From Dirofilaria immitis (Eukaryota; Nematoda; Chromadorea; Rhabditida; Onchocercidae), in NCBI GenBank assembly GCA_024305405.1, contig JAKNDB010000076.1, positions 1,422,501 through 1,486,500 of the forward strand: 64,000 nt of DNA. Reading direction: 5' to 3'. The notes under the pieces are model-generated. The model was not told where the DNA came from and did no database searches. It saw only the letters and a program-made list of their open reading frames with translations. A program made the position numbers and the translations under genes. Each line of letters begins with the position of its first letter. Positions within the stretch are counted from its first letter, which is position 1. Below are positions 1 through 13,271 of the stretch, piece by piece.

Positions 1-124
1 TAAGTAGAAATGTACAAAATGACCATCATGCGATTGTGACAGATAGGAATTATCAAAAAATATGATGGAGACATATGCATCATAGTATATGTATCTGATA
101 AGCTGATAAGACAGGACAAAACTG

Positions 125-267
125 TTATTTAATATTATCGCTTCTTTCCATATTCCAGCTAATGAAAAGGCATTTTTGATGCATCAATAATGTATGCAGG
201 AGATTTTCAGCCTCATCAATATTAAACTCTAGCTTTAACTGTTCTAGTGCATTTTCTTGACATGATG
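125..267 (-). CDS. Possible terminal coding exon, unknown protein
   Basis: On the minus strand an open frame runs from an acceptor (AG at 268-269, preceded by a T-rich stretch) to a TAA at 125-127, about 46 codons. Its predicted peptide is acidic and leucine-rich (EQLKLEFNIDEAENLL) with two Cys and looks more like a coding exon than chance sequence. An in-frame extension to 313 would put a hydrophobic segment in front, so a small secreted protein starting there is the alternative. I found no convincing upstream exon between 268 and the 3' end of the PPIP5K gene, and I do not recognise the protein. The call is tentative. Confidence 0.25.
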
Positions 268-1800
268 CTGGTGCAAGATCGATTATAAACAAAGACAAAG
301 CATATAAGAACACAAATTTCGAAAATTGAAAAAATTGAAAAAATTCCCTAAATCAGTTTTAAATCATCAAAAACATATAATCTTAGATTTTTCAGGGAAT
401 CAGATTTTATAGCTAAGTTATTGGCACTACTTACTTGAGTAGAATTGGTTGCATACTACATACATTTGTCATTGCTATGTTAATATGTCTGGTAGAGATC
501 AAGAAGAGATTTCTGCCTTTCGATATAAGTAAAACGTATAATGGCTACTATTTTGAATTTAGATTTAAAAAATAGAAATATTATTGGCTTTTGATATTAT
601 GTTTACATGTGTATTGTTTGATTTCTAGCGGCTTCGTTTCTTATTATGATTTTTCGCTTGTCCACTGCATGCTTATCAAATCATAATGAAATGTGAATGT
701 AGATTAGCACCTCATATTATCCGTCTACATTAAACGTAACAATAGTGAGATGTTTATTCTGATATTTTCTTTCCAACTTATGAGGAATCATCAACTATGT
801 AGCAAGCATCAAACTATTCGAAGAGAAAATTTTATACAAAAATGATGTAATATGGAAAATCATTAAAACCATACGAACGTTTTAAAACGTTAAGATATTT
901 CTAATTATTCATGACAAAAGCATCAAAAATGGGATTTTTGAAACAGCTTGCTATTTCTCGGAAAAGAAGAAAAAGAATCGACGAAGAAATACTCACTAAA
1001 TATGGGAAGGGAAAATAAAAATAATAAAGAACGAATAAAAATAGCCAATATAAGAGCAACACAAAGATGTTAATTAACAAAAAAATGCTTAATTTTTAGT
1101 AAATGGAAGCTGGTGAGACTTCTGAGGGTCATGTTACATTGAATGTATATTCAGTTCTGAGCCAAATTAGAGAAATATCTATGTACTTTTTGCAATCTAA
1201 GGTTATATGGAAAAAACTCCCCAAAGCCTATATCAAATCACGAAATATTTTGGCCTCTATTAACAATGTTTCCTAAAATTGCCGAAAGTTCCAGAAAAGA
1301 ACTTATAGAAATAAATGCAAAAAAATTGGAGAATTCTCAAAGACATAATTATTTCTTGAAGATTTTACTTAACAAATTCAAAATTCTGCAAATGAATGAA
1401 AACACGAAAAAGGAGAATATTTTCAAATAGTGCACTGAGAGAAAATTTCAGTAAATTAAGTTAAAAATATCACTTCTAGAAACTTCGATATAAGATGACA
1501 TTTCAATAATTACAAGACGAATCTATATAAATAATTCTCCAAAAAAAATGTTAGCGATGAGATCTATCGAAGGAAAAATATCCGAAACTTTTGTTTGTAC
1601 AAGAATTTTAAATTTAATACAGTTGATTTCAGTGACTTATTCGTTCTAATTTTTTTGCCGTGTCGGACAACTCAGCTGCAACTACCGATATAACTGCAAA
1701 AATTCAATCTTAGTTTCCTTTTAAAGCCTGTCTTTCTTGGACATTTCAAGATCCCAATTTGCTTAAAACACAACAAATTTATGAATAATTTTCAATAAAG
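268..1800. other. Intergenic, nothing recognised
   Basis: AT-rich sequence with stop codons in all frames and no exon, RNA or repeat that I can support. It lies downstream of the PPIP5K gene on the minus strand. Confidence 0.5.
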
Positions 1801-1806
1801 TTTATT
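1801..1806 (-). terminator. Poly(A) signal for the PPIP5K gene
   Basis: TTTATT on the plus strand reads AATAAA on the minus strand, about 85 bases past the PPIP5K stop codon at 1891-1893. The position suits a short nematode 3' UTR; use of the signal is inferred. Confidence 0.45.
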
Positions 1807-1890
1807 ATGATATGAATAATTTATGGAAAGAAAAGAAAAGAGTCGGATTTGCTCCATACTTGATATCTGATTCAATAGTACAACGTTTGT

Positions 1891-4800
1891 CTACATGAGC
1901 GGTGAGCAAGGGAACAAAGAGCAAATCTTACTTCGATTTGAACAAATAGGTGTTTTTGGTGGCGAAGGGATCGGTGTTCGGATTTTCATCAATCGCTCAA
2001 GAAAACGATCTAACTGGCTAAAACGTATATTATCGTGTAATGTTTCCAATGAACGGAGTGGAGGCCAGAAACGACGAATTTCTGAAATAGCAGAAATTTC
2101 ATTCATTACAACTAGAAAGAAAATGATTATTGAATACCGAAAAACACTTACCACCCACAGATATTTCATCTTCTGCCTTATAAGTTTGCAATCGAGGAGC
2201 ACTCGATGATCGTGCGATTACTGCAGTAGACAGAACTGCTGGACCTGCTAAGAAAATGGGATTAAAACTAACACGAAAATATTCAAGATTATCACATCTG
2301 AAACTTTTTGCCAGAGTATAAAAGATTAAGGGCATAAGAGATATTACTAGGACTGTAATAGAAATTCCAGTAGGTATACAAAGTGAGTGAAATAAGCGAT
2401 GGAAAAAAATAAAAGATCATTTTTAACGAAACAATGAAATAATAATTGGAAACAAGAGACTTACTGTTGGATAATCTTCGTCGTGCTGAATCATTCGATT
2501 TACCAAAAGTACATCTGTACTAATTAAACGGTTATCGAGTTCTAAACAGATCGTTTTCAAATGATGATAATTAACGATTTCAGAAAGTTGATTGACAATG
2601 AGAATGAACAGCGACAGAAAAAAATAAAAAACCAACCTGTTAAGAAACTGACTGTGTGATGCTTGAAGCAATATGGAAATCTCGACCGACGCGCTAAAGT
2701 AAAAACTTTCTCTACAAATTTTTAATGAATTGGATAGGTAGGCTCATACAATTAATACATGCGGCATCAGCATTATAATCAGTTCAAGCGTTGGAATGAA
2801 ATCACCGCCTACACTATCACGAAACCGAGCACAGTCTGCCCAGCAACTTTATTACCAATCCTAACCACTTAGCCACTTAATCAACCCTGACAATAGACCT
2901 TCAACATGGTATAATTGCCGACTATTACTTACATGCTGAGCCAGGAGAGTTATGCCCATTTCTGGAATCAATATTGATTTCAGTAATCGCGGGTGATGGA
3001 TCATCACGATCCCAACTGATCTCCACCATTGCTTTCTTGCATGATATGTCACTCATCGATTTCATCAAACCGATAAGATGGCTTTCTTCTCCAGTAGTAC
3101 CATGCGCCGATGCCTCCATGTCTAGATCGCTTATTGACGAGCAGCTTCCAGCGAAACTTCGAGAGTCTGTTCCAGTTTCACTGTTTGTTGCAACGCGCCG
3201 CCGGCTATGATGTAAACTTCCAGGACTATGTCGAGCTAATTCATCCGTTGCTGAGAAATAAATGGAAAAAATTCAAGTACTATACAATTTACTGCATTTA
3301 GAAATACTTCATCGAGATCTTCCAGGTTTTCCAGAACACACTAAATTTTTAGTTACATAAGTTTTTGAACAAAACAATTACAAACGTCCTATGCAATTTA
3401 TAAATCAGTTCATGCTAAAAACGGTTATCCATTATGTATATCAAAAAACTGAAATCGACAGAAAACTCACTGTATTGACCAGAAGCAACTTCGTCGAGTG
3501 CAACCAAATTGACACTTTCATCATTCAAATCATCTTCTGAATCATTCAGTTCTAAACGTTTTTTGGTAAGTGCTAAAGCTTGTGCAGAGGTTTTGCCAAC
3601 GGTAAGATTATTAAGACTGCTGGATGAACTACTTCCTGAACGGCTTCCGTCTGTGCCATTATTGATAAAAGTTCCCGGAAACAACGAATTCCCGGCATCG
3701 GTTGTGACCTATAATCAAACATACGCGACAATTTAAAATGATATTATGAGTCCCGTTGCGGTTTTTGTTTTATTGAATGCTAAATTATCTTATGGTTAGA
3801 TATTGAAAATAAAAGTTCAAAATGTATCGTTTTTTTATCACCATATTGGTAAGTAAAAAAATAATGAGAGGCAAATTACTTGATAGGCGTTGGTTCCTTG
3901 TCTATTATGTGAAACAACATTTCAATAATAAGCATGAAAAATAGAGAGAAGTTAAACTACAACGAATTTTAGTGCGATCAAAACGATCAGTTAAAACATC
4001 TAAAAATTTACATAATGCAAAAATAAATAGACTATACCTTTTCACCGCCAACAATCCCCACTGATGATAACGAAGCAGTTGAGGTTGTACAATTTCGAAC
4101 AGAAAGCTTCGATTTTGTTCCTATTGTTCCCGATGACTGTTTACTGTTCGAACTGAGAATAAAGAAAAATAAAATAAAAATAAATCATAACTAAGTTTAA
4201 AAGAAAAATATAAAAAGTAGATTGCTAAAGCTGTGTTTAAACACAAATATAAAAATAAAACGACTGTATCAAATAATCATAATTGTTGCCCATAATACAA
4301 AATCATATATTCTGAAAGTATTGTGATGAATTATATCACTTGTGAATGACAAAATCATAAATCCTTGTAATGAAAAGAATATACATTGCAATATTTAATA
4401 TAGAAAAGCAACGAAAATTCAACTTAATCATAAGAACACAACTTAATTATAAGAGTGATTAAATATTGCTACATCCCCAGTTAAACCAATAATGGATCAA
4501 ATATTTCGTAAAAGTTAGGGAAAGTGAATATTATAAGCTGTTGTGTTCATGAAAATGTTGTTTTATCAAATGTTAATACGTTTCAACTATCCAAAATCCA
4601 GTTATCAGAAAAAACTGACTTTGGGAAACGTGTTTCATAAATACGTTCCTTCTCAGTTAAAAACAAGGATAAAGGCCCGGTGAAAACAACAGTTCAATAT
4701 GAAAGCGATCAGTGCCTTGCTTCGTACTTATCGTTCGACTGTCTTCATATACCATCAAAACCACTTGCGTCATATAATTATATTCAGTAACTGATGACAG

Positions 4801-7800
4801 AAAATGCATAGCGCGTTGCCACTTCTTATCATCTACCTAAATACAATACTTCAAAAAAAAATTGAAGGACAGTATTATTATGAAAAATCAGAAAAGCAAA
4901 AAATAAATGTACCACTTAAATTTCTCAACGCTTCGCAAATCTATTGCACAGTAAATTTTTCATATTTTAATAACAGAAAAAAAACATTAAATTAACAGAA
5001 CCAACAATGTATAGTACAGAACTAACGAATGACTCAGATGTGCTAATTGTCGTAGTTATGCAACAAAATATAACCATGTAGTAATATGTCGCTAATAAAG
5101 AAATGCAATTACTGAAGCAACAAGTTATAAAAATCAAAACAAAACAATAAACTAATCTTGCATAGACCGCCATATTTTATTAAATTCATTAAAGTATGTA
5201 TATGTGACTCGCTTGTAAAATAAAGGCGAGTGCGAACATGTCGTAGTGGTGTGGCTATTCCTTGAGATGCTCTAAAACGTAAGTAAATTCGTACAACAAA
5301 TCTCGAGGAACGATTAATTAGGTTGAATGTAATTATGGAAATGTGAAATTAATTACCTTGGATCCAGACGAGTTTGCGTATCATCTTCATTTTGATTTTC
5401 GACGCAGTGATGAAGGTCACTTCTTATTTTTTTCAATAATGGGGTACAAACATGTTGTCCAATGATTACTTTGCTATTTTCACTAATTCCATACTCCTGG
5501 AAAGTTTTTCAAACATTGAGAGCTTTTCAAAACCCTCTTCCTTCTAAGTCAATAAGAGATAGATAAGCCCAGAAAGAAAATCAATAGAACAATAATAAAA
5601 TAATATCTATGTTCAGCGATATAAGAAAAATCCAGCCACAATTACTAAATGAATATGAATTTGATCTACACTTATTAAAAAATCTTGAAACCTGTGGAAC
5701 GACGATATCCGCCATATTTTTTGCACACAAATACATCCTTTCAAATTGGCCCTCATTATTTGTACATAAGTCCGGATTATGCTCCATATCATATTTGATA
5801 TTATCATAAATATCCGGAATCTTGGAAATGTCGAATTCTACATCACCATTTTTGTTGACTCGACGGAATTCTTGCAACTCCTTAGCCCAGCGTCGTTCTG
5901 CCAAGTCCCAAGATTCATTCAAATACAAACACCGATCTTGAAAAATATATTACGCACAAAAATTTTATAACACTGAAAAAACTCTCAAATATTCAGATAT
6001 TTTGAAATATCGACTGAAACAGACTTAGCTTATTGCATTTATGCCACTGAATTATTTTCACCATTTGCTGCACATAGTTTGCAATTTCTTCGCACATTTT
6101 CCGAGGATTCTTGATAAATTCCATAGCATTCGTTAGAGAACGAACCCTGATGGATTTAAATTTTCGTAATCTTCAGATGTCCAGTCACGATCTACCTTTA
6201 AAACCATAAATAAGCACCAAGCTTCTTTTTATTATTTCGAAATTTACAATCATCAATTCAAGGAGAAACAAACCTGTAATGCTGAATGAAGATAACATTT
6301 TAGTTCATGTTGAAAATCTCGGGCGTTGACATCGTCGTCCAGAAGTCCATCAGTGTTTGCTGACTTAACCATTTGCATTAAAATTGGTGTAAGTTCACCC
6401 TCCAATGCCAAAAGTCCCTAAAACATTTATAGTGTGATTCCGAGCTTGAAAATAACTATAGTAAACTATGATCCATCTCCTCATTTTTTAAAACTATATA
6501 AACTATTATTTGCTTCATCCGAAGAAAAAAATTAAACAACCATAACACTTTTTAAAAAAATTACGCAACCTTAGCAAAAGCAGCTGCAGTCATTTGAACA
6601 CGTCCTTCATCAGATGCATAAATTTTCAAATCATGCCTATAGGTACTATGAAGACGAAGAAATCCCAATCCTGAATTGTAATTTCAATTTTTTTTAAAAA
6701 CGAAATGAAATAAAAAGAAAACATGAACGATATTTCAATTTCAAACCGTTAACTCTGAATCATTTCGGACACACCTTGTGTATCTTCTGGACAACTTTTA
6801 CCATCAGCTCTTCGAATTCCAGGATACAAAGTTCTGAATAACTTTCCAAGCGCTTCTGCCTGTAAATTCCCTGAAAAAACTTGACTTAAATATTTCCTTA
6901 AGCCAGAAATATGTAATAGTACGTAATACCAATTTGAACATCTAGAAAAAAATGTAACCAGCAGTGGTCAATTCTCCACCCCATTTCAGGATAAGCATAA
7001 GTGCTGATTGCTGATGCAGTTCTTCGTCATCAGAGTTTTTGATTTCACGCGGTTTCAAATATTTCAGCTGCACTTTCCTGTTGATACCAGAAAAATGACC
7101 ATACCTTCAAAGAATTGACTAAGTAAAAGGAAGAAATTTTTAGCATGTAACAATTTTAAATAGAGAACTGCTTACATTTCGAGAACAGTACGCACTTGAT
7201 CCCATTTTTGATCGCTTCTTCACATTGCTCCAAATCTCGTTCAAGTTTAGAAGAACTGCCATCACTATCTTCACAAGATTCCATTTCTTTTAATGATTCA
7301 TTACGATGCACCTTGAAGATGAAGGAATATTTTTAACCCAAAAAATAGAATTACTAACCTAATAAAGTACAAGTAATAAGGTTTTTACTTGCTGTTCATG
7401 AAGGATTTCGCGAGCAAGTTCTAGTACTTCCATAAGCTGATTCGGTCGTTTCATTTTGATTTCATTTTTATTGAATCCATTATATTTTTTGAATAAGTCG
7501 AAGAATCGTTGATCTGTCACAACAATCTATTGACAAATACCAATGACAGAAGGTTATGAAGAAGCAGATATTTCTATTTCACATTACAATTCATCATAAA
7601 AACATAAATTTTTGTATAAGACATAACTAGGGAATCAGAGATGTGAGCAGTTATTTCATCTTAAAATTTCAATAAAGCCGAAAGCCAAAACTGATTTATG
7701 TAGCAGAAAAATGGTACTATAAAAAGTGATAATGTGACTGTTAATTTTTATTTAACATTAAGAAAAGCACTACAACTTTCAATATTAAAAATTTTACACA

Positions 7801-10796
7801 TAAATTTAACACTACTTTCATTTTTTGTTTTGGAGTTCGATCACCATGCCTAATAATGGCAATGACACAGCGCAACTCCATTATTTTTCCGCTGGGTGTT
7901 GAAACTAAGGGTGGATCATCTGCAAATAAGTTGAAACTTGATTCGTTACGTAAGAAGTAGAGCAATAATTTGATTGCATATCTAGAAAGAAATAGAAATA
8001 ACTTATAAGATTAAGATACAACCTACCATCCTGATATGGAATTTGCCATGGTATACTCATTGATGATGCCAGTCGCCGTAATATAGTATTCCCTAGAATT
8101 TTCGCCGTGTCTTCATAATACTTTGTTGACGTTTTGACAAATGAGAATCCATTGACATCACATACGAAAGATTTGCCATTTGCACGTAGCAAATCGAAAC
8201 CACAAACAGTTTGCTGCAAAAAAAAAGCATTTCATCTCACTAAAAAAATTGTGGCCGCTGTTCAAAATAAATGAGTGAATATTGTGCAAACCAATATTCT
8301 ACAACTTTCTAAACTTACCCCGAAAGCCATAACCACTTTTCTTGCGATCAGCTTTTCTTTGCTGCTCAAAATCACTGGATAACGCACCTCTTTTCCATGT
8401 GAATCACGTTCCACTTTTCCATCCAAACCAGGTGCTTTCCTAGCTTCTGCATGAGCATAATATGGGCCCACAGCATAAACCTGGATCAAAATACTTAGAT
8501 AAATAAAGTACAGGCTCTCCAAAATATAAGTTCGGCTTATCATCTAAATCATCCACCATCATCACTTAAAACAACACCTTAACATCGGTGCCGTCTGCTG
8601 GTATGAAATCTTCATATATATAAGAACCCTCCCGACGAACTGTACTTACTGGAGAATACCAACTGCTGCGATTGTTTATCTGAAAAACAAAATTCCAAAA
8701 ATAATTTTCGAAGAAAACCTCAACAAAGTGTTACTGACTTTAAACACAAATCACTCACTTTGCAGTTTTTCAAATATTCCACAAGAAAAGGAAAAAAATC
8801 CTATAGGTTCAATCTTTCAAAAGTTAAGGCTTAAAAGCAGTAATGAATTGTTTATAATACTAAACTATGACTCCAAACTCATGTATAATTGTTTTTAACC
8901 TGTTCAAATATTCATTTTATATAAAATTCCATTGATTGTGTTAGAACAAAAGTGCAGAAAGTAAAACATTTTATAACGAAGGTAAAACAGATTTTACTTT
9001 TATTATGATATTTCAGATTAAAGCAATTAGCAATATATTAATTAATTGTTACAAATCTAATATTCAACTGAAATGATTAAAAACAATTATACTTTTGTAT
9101 ATAAAAATATTGATCATATGGGAATTACATTTGCGCACAAAATTATTGTAATTACGTGAAAACAGTATCTTTTCCTATTTTGTATGCATCAATGTAAAAC
9201 TAATAACTACCACTATGTTTCTAGTCTTTTGTAAAGTTTCTAGTCTGAATAATTTATTAATACTTTTATCTATGTAGATTTCTAGGGTAATCTAATAATT
9301 ATCACCTTTCTAAACAAACGTTGTGAGCCACCACCAACGGAACTTGGATAGTAGATGTATACATTATGATCTTCAGCAGATAATGGCTTCTCCACAAATG
9401 GCTTGTTAAACACCATCCCGTTCACTTCAATATGATCGCTAAATTCTTTCAGCGTGCCTTCTCAATAAAAATTTTTCTTTAGAAAACATTAAAAAAATAC
9501 CTTTAAAACATAAAAGGTAATGAACTTAAAATAAACAACGGTGTAGAAACTATACGAAAGTTTGAGAACGAACTCACCAACTTTCCCTTCTTTGTCTCGT
9601 AAGAGAACACCATGACGAGGATGCTCAATACCTGCGCAGGCCAAAGCTCTGAAAACTTTCCGTCGATCTAACTGAAAAATTCTTCAAATTTAGCGATTAT
9701 AAAATATTATGTTAAAAGAATAAAAACTAAACGATTAGGAAATAATATCGCTATGTAATAATATGGTCACTTCAAGATACTTAGAAGTTTAGGTTTTAAA
9801 GAAAATAAACTATAATTGAACTAAGAAATTAACTGGAACATTTTACAAAATCGAAATAAAACCCACCAAATCATACTGCCTATATAAGTCGTTAATAATA
9901 TATGGATGTCTTAAACGTTCATATTCGATAGCCTTATGTAAAGGAAAATCAGTTGCATGAAAACTAATCAAACAATCACACAAAGGCCATCGTTCAACTG
10001 GCTCATTCAATATTACTTCTTCAGGAAATACCACAAACTCCAACCAATCCTGAAATTCGGTCTCTCATTTGCTGTAATAAATGTATAACGATACTGTGCC
10101 ATAATACGCAAATAATACGAAATATAAACTATTGCATCCATTTGTTGAAAAAATAAATATTGAGGTTACAAGCATACCGCGTAATATTCAACTATTTTCG
10201 CCATGATTTCTTGCATCGGTTTGCTTGTTGCTTTCCTTTCCATCGTACAGACTCCGATTATTATCTGTAAAAAATTTTGTTGACTTTAGCAAAATCTGAT
10301 TCGTTCCTCTATCGAATCGTAACCAGAAATTTAAAACACAGGATTTTTATGAGACCAGTATAACTGATGAATATACTAGTCATTTAAAAACATTCGAGAC
10401 AAAAAAATGTTAAAACAAGAGTCTGAAGAAATCCGTCCGATGCCTCGACAGATTTCAGAAATTAAATGATTCAAAACATTATGCAATTCATTCGCTTATA
10501 GTTCATTCAATTTCTAGACTTTACCGATATCACAATAAGAATTGTCTAATTAGAATACTCCAGTGAATAAAATGATTTAGGACTAAATACTAGATACATT
10601 GTACGAGATTTCTTCAATACACTCGTTTGACGTGTTCATCTATAATATTATAAGCTAGAAAAAATTCTAACATCTCCAATGAAATTTTTTTCGAATAATC
10701 TTGAAATTCTTACTTGGACAATCAATTAATTAAACAGTACAGGAAAAAGGAGCTAACCTTCTTTGCTGATTCACGAGTCGATAATACTGCTGGCAT
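1891..10796 (-). CDS. PPIP5K: PPIP5K/Vip1 inositol pyrophosphate kinase, 27 exons
   Basis: Bifunctional diphosphoinositol-pentakisphosphate kinase: an N-terminal ATP-grasp kinase makes 1-diphospho inositol phosphates and a histidine-phosphatase-like domain follows. Exons in transcription order: 10758-10796, 10178-10264, 9867-10049, 9578-9671, 9306-9460, 8578-8679, 8319-8480, 8023-8213, 7816-7981, 7389-7526, 7176-7311, 6959-7104, 6775-6870, 6570-6670, 6274-6417, 6025-6195, 5692-5936, 5357-5496, 5153-5271, 4665-4832, 4038-4152, 3471-3708, 2933-3250, 2637-2693, 2465-2541, 2152-2247, 1891-2111. About 1,300 residues, normal for the family. Kinase signatures include [11 protein letters not shown] (exon 2), [16 protein letters not shown] (exon 5) and [19 protein letters not shown] (exon 8). 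The phosphatase motif [12 protein letters not shown] lies near residue 382 (exon 9) and [19 protein letters not shown] in exon 14. [10 protein letters not shown] and LETLHD match the family's C-terminal tail. Exons 11 and 16 each carry an apparent one-base loss (7205-7209, 6145-6147), and junctions 20/21 and 25/26 do not match in phase. The donors of exons 16 and 19 are weak. The identification is very secure; the edges of exons 16 and 19-26 are less so. Confidence 0.93.
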
Positions 10797-12362
10797 GACG
10801 CAATGAAATTCCTATGCTTCATTAAAATAGAAATCAGTACCGCTGGCAATAAATGAGTAGATATTTCTAGATAGCAAAAATCAAGAATTCTTCAATCACT
10901 GATGTCACTATTAAATTGAAACATTTCAAAGTCGAAAATTTGCTTGAGCTGAAATTCCTCAGAATCTATAGCATATCGAAAAAATCTGAATTGATGCATT
11001 ATTTATAACTGGTAATTTCCTTGCGAAAATAAGATCTTGCATTTTTACCAGTTCCTACCTTCCTGAACCTTTTCTGATCTTCAGCAAACATTTTATCTTG
11101 CTATGATAATAAAGAATTTTAACTATATTACCTTCCCATTTTTTCCTTTTCACTGATCTAAAGCAAATGAAACAATTGCTGCATGGCAATAAATAGTTCG
11201 AAAGTATAACTGAGATCCAGGAATGTGGTTATACAAAAATACTGATGTCTGTGATGGAAATAAGGAAATATAGATTAAAATGAATTCAATCATTCAAAGC
11301 CTATTCCGTGGTGAAAAAAAGATGTAGTGGCTAAAATAAATTTATATTATTGATATCAAGCAGAGTACTTCAAATTAGCTCCCATTTACTCCTAAATTTA
11401 GAGAATATAATACCTTACATTGGGAATATATCCATATGCTAAGATTCGGCGCAATAGCTGCTAAACACATTACTTGTGATTTCCGGTCTCTGACGGCCAT
11501 TTACATTTTAAACTCCCCAAAATATCCAAATTACAAATTTTTTCAAATCATTTACGAGAAGTACTAATCTCCACTTCTTGGTGATCAGATTCAAGTTATT
11601 AGAAATGGCAAATGAGAGGTAGCACAATGTGTTCAGCAGCCATAAACCAACTCAATGCCCTAGTTCCAATTTCTCTCATCATTCCCATTACTTTTGAAAT
11701 TATAGCATAAAACTGACCGATAGGTTATTTTCAATATTTGTGTCAATGAATTTTTTCTGACGATTCATGCCAAATGTAGGTAACACTGCATCGACTATAC
11801 GTAGGATATTAAATGCTAAAATGAATTAATTTATAAAATCCATCAATACTGGCAAAAATTTGCGATGATTAACTTTTCCATTCCAGAAAAAAATTCTGTG
11901 GAGTCAAATTACCAAGCCCATTTTTCGGACTTCAAAAATATGCCACCGATTACCAAGATTGAGATAAAAATTGTAGAAACAAGGACACATCCAACATTAA
12001 TATATATAGATTAAACATATTGTTTTCTTGAAATTTTTCGCTTCTAACACTTTCTAACCTATAGTTTCCCGCATAACTATCAAACATGTTGAACAATAAA
12101 AATAACGCATGACAAACAAATATGTCATTGACTCATACTTTACCGGAATACAAAAGAAAACATACATTGATGGATTTAACAGATTTTATTCAACAATTAA
12201 AAGATATAATTACCAGTGGTAATTCTGTTTCAATTGTAAATCGAGTAATTCGAAAAATAATTTTGTCTTAAATTCCGAAAATTTTGAAAACATTCATTTT
12301 TAAGAACTAATTACCACAGTACGTATAAAAAACCAAGTTAAAAAAGTCATTAATGCTTTTGT
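10797..12362. other. Intergenic between RPS19 and PPIP5K
   Basis: About 1.6 kb of AT-rich sequence containing the presumed PPIP5K promoter. No exon, RNA gene or clear repeat could be supported. Confidence 0.5.
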
Positions 12363-13271
12363 TTATTGTTCCAGTTCTGTCGCCTTTTGATGTATTTGCG
12401 CAGCAATTCGATCCAAATCTTTTCTTCCCTTAACACAGTCATCAGTCCAAAACTGGTAAATCCATAAAATCCATAAAATGAAAAAAAAATGTTTTGTTTC
12501 ATAGAAAAAATGCACTATTCCATCACTAATTTTCCATTTAGGAAAACTTTTTACAGAATGTTTTGGAAACTATGATTCAACTGTATTTACATATATTTCC
12601 TTGCTTTCAATATAAACAGTCATACCTGTCGAGAGAGTATTCGGCCATTACCGCCTTGATGTTTCTCAACCCATTTTATTGCCTCCAATGTTTGCAGCGC
12701 CTTTCGAATGACAGAACCAGAAGCTTTTGAGAAATGATTTGGTGCTACTCCTCGTCGTTTACTTCCGCCGTAAACCCGCCGCAATGCACCAACTCCTGTG
12801 AATGAAGTCTACATATGAAAAAGATTTCAAAAATGCTATGCCATCAGAATATGACTTTCTAATACCGTAGATTTAAGTGAAATCTGCTCTAATGCAAAAA
12901 GAAATATACTATGTAAAATTAGTCACTAACTAATCAAGTTATGTAAATTGCTGTTGCAAGTCTGAAAGGAAATTATTACTTTTGTATTTTGCAAGAGTAA
13001 TAGTATTCATTTAGCATATTGAGAAAAATATAAAGTAAAAATATGAGAATTTGAGTACCTGTTGGAGAGCGAATATAAAGCCGACGTGCAATACTAGCAG
13101 TTCTAGTGTAGTACCAATCAATATCAACAGGCGCAAGTTCCTTGTAACTTCCCATTTTCACGAGATCTGACCAATCAGGCACTTTGACTTTTCCACTTTT
13201 CTTTAAAAATGCGCAATATGCCTAACCATTTCATGCTGGTCAACATCCTTAACACTGGTTGGTCTAACCAT
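12363..13271 (-). CDS. rps-19: 40S ribosomal protein S19 (eS19)
   Basis: Small-subunit ribosomal protein needed for 18S rRNA maturation and 40S assembly. Exons: 13059-13271, 12626-12795 and 12363-12428 (or 12363-12452), about 149 residues, close to the family length. Visible signatures include [77 protein letters not shown] and [14 protein letters not shown]. After residue F21 the frame hits a stop. Restoring one T in the T5 run (13205-13209 on the plus strand) recovers [18 protein letters not shown] and also makes the exon 1 phase fit exon 2. The last exon has two in-frame acceptors 24 bases apart; the downstream one gives the family-standard GRKDLD junction. The TAA overlaps an AATAAA. A real gene with a probable sequence error rather than a retrocopy, since introns are present. 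Confidence 0.95.

Noticed and set aside
1895..2209. Plus-strand 104-codon ORF
   Set aside because: Antisense to the last PPIP5K exon, whose minus-strand reading is conserved and in phase.
2974..3210. Plus-strand 78-codon ORF
   Set aside because: Antisense to PPIP5K exon 23, which joins exon 22 in phase on the minus strand.
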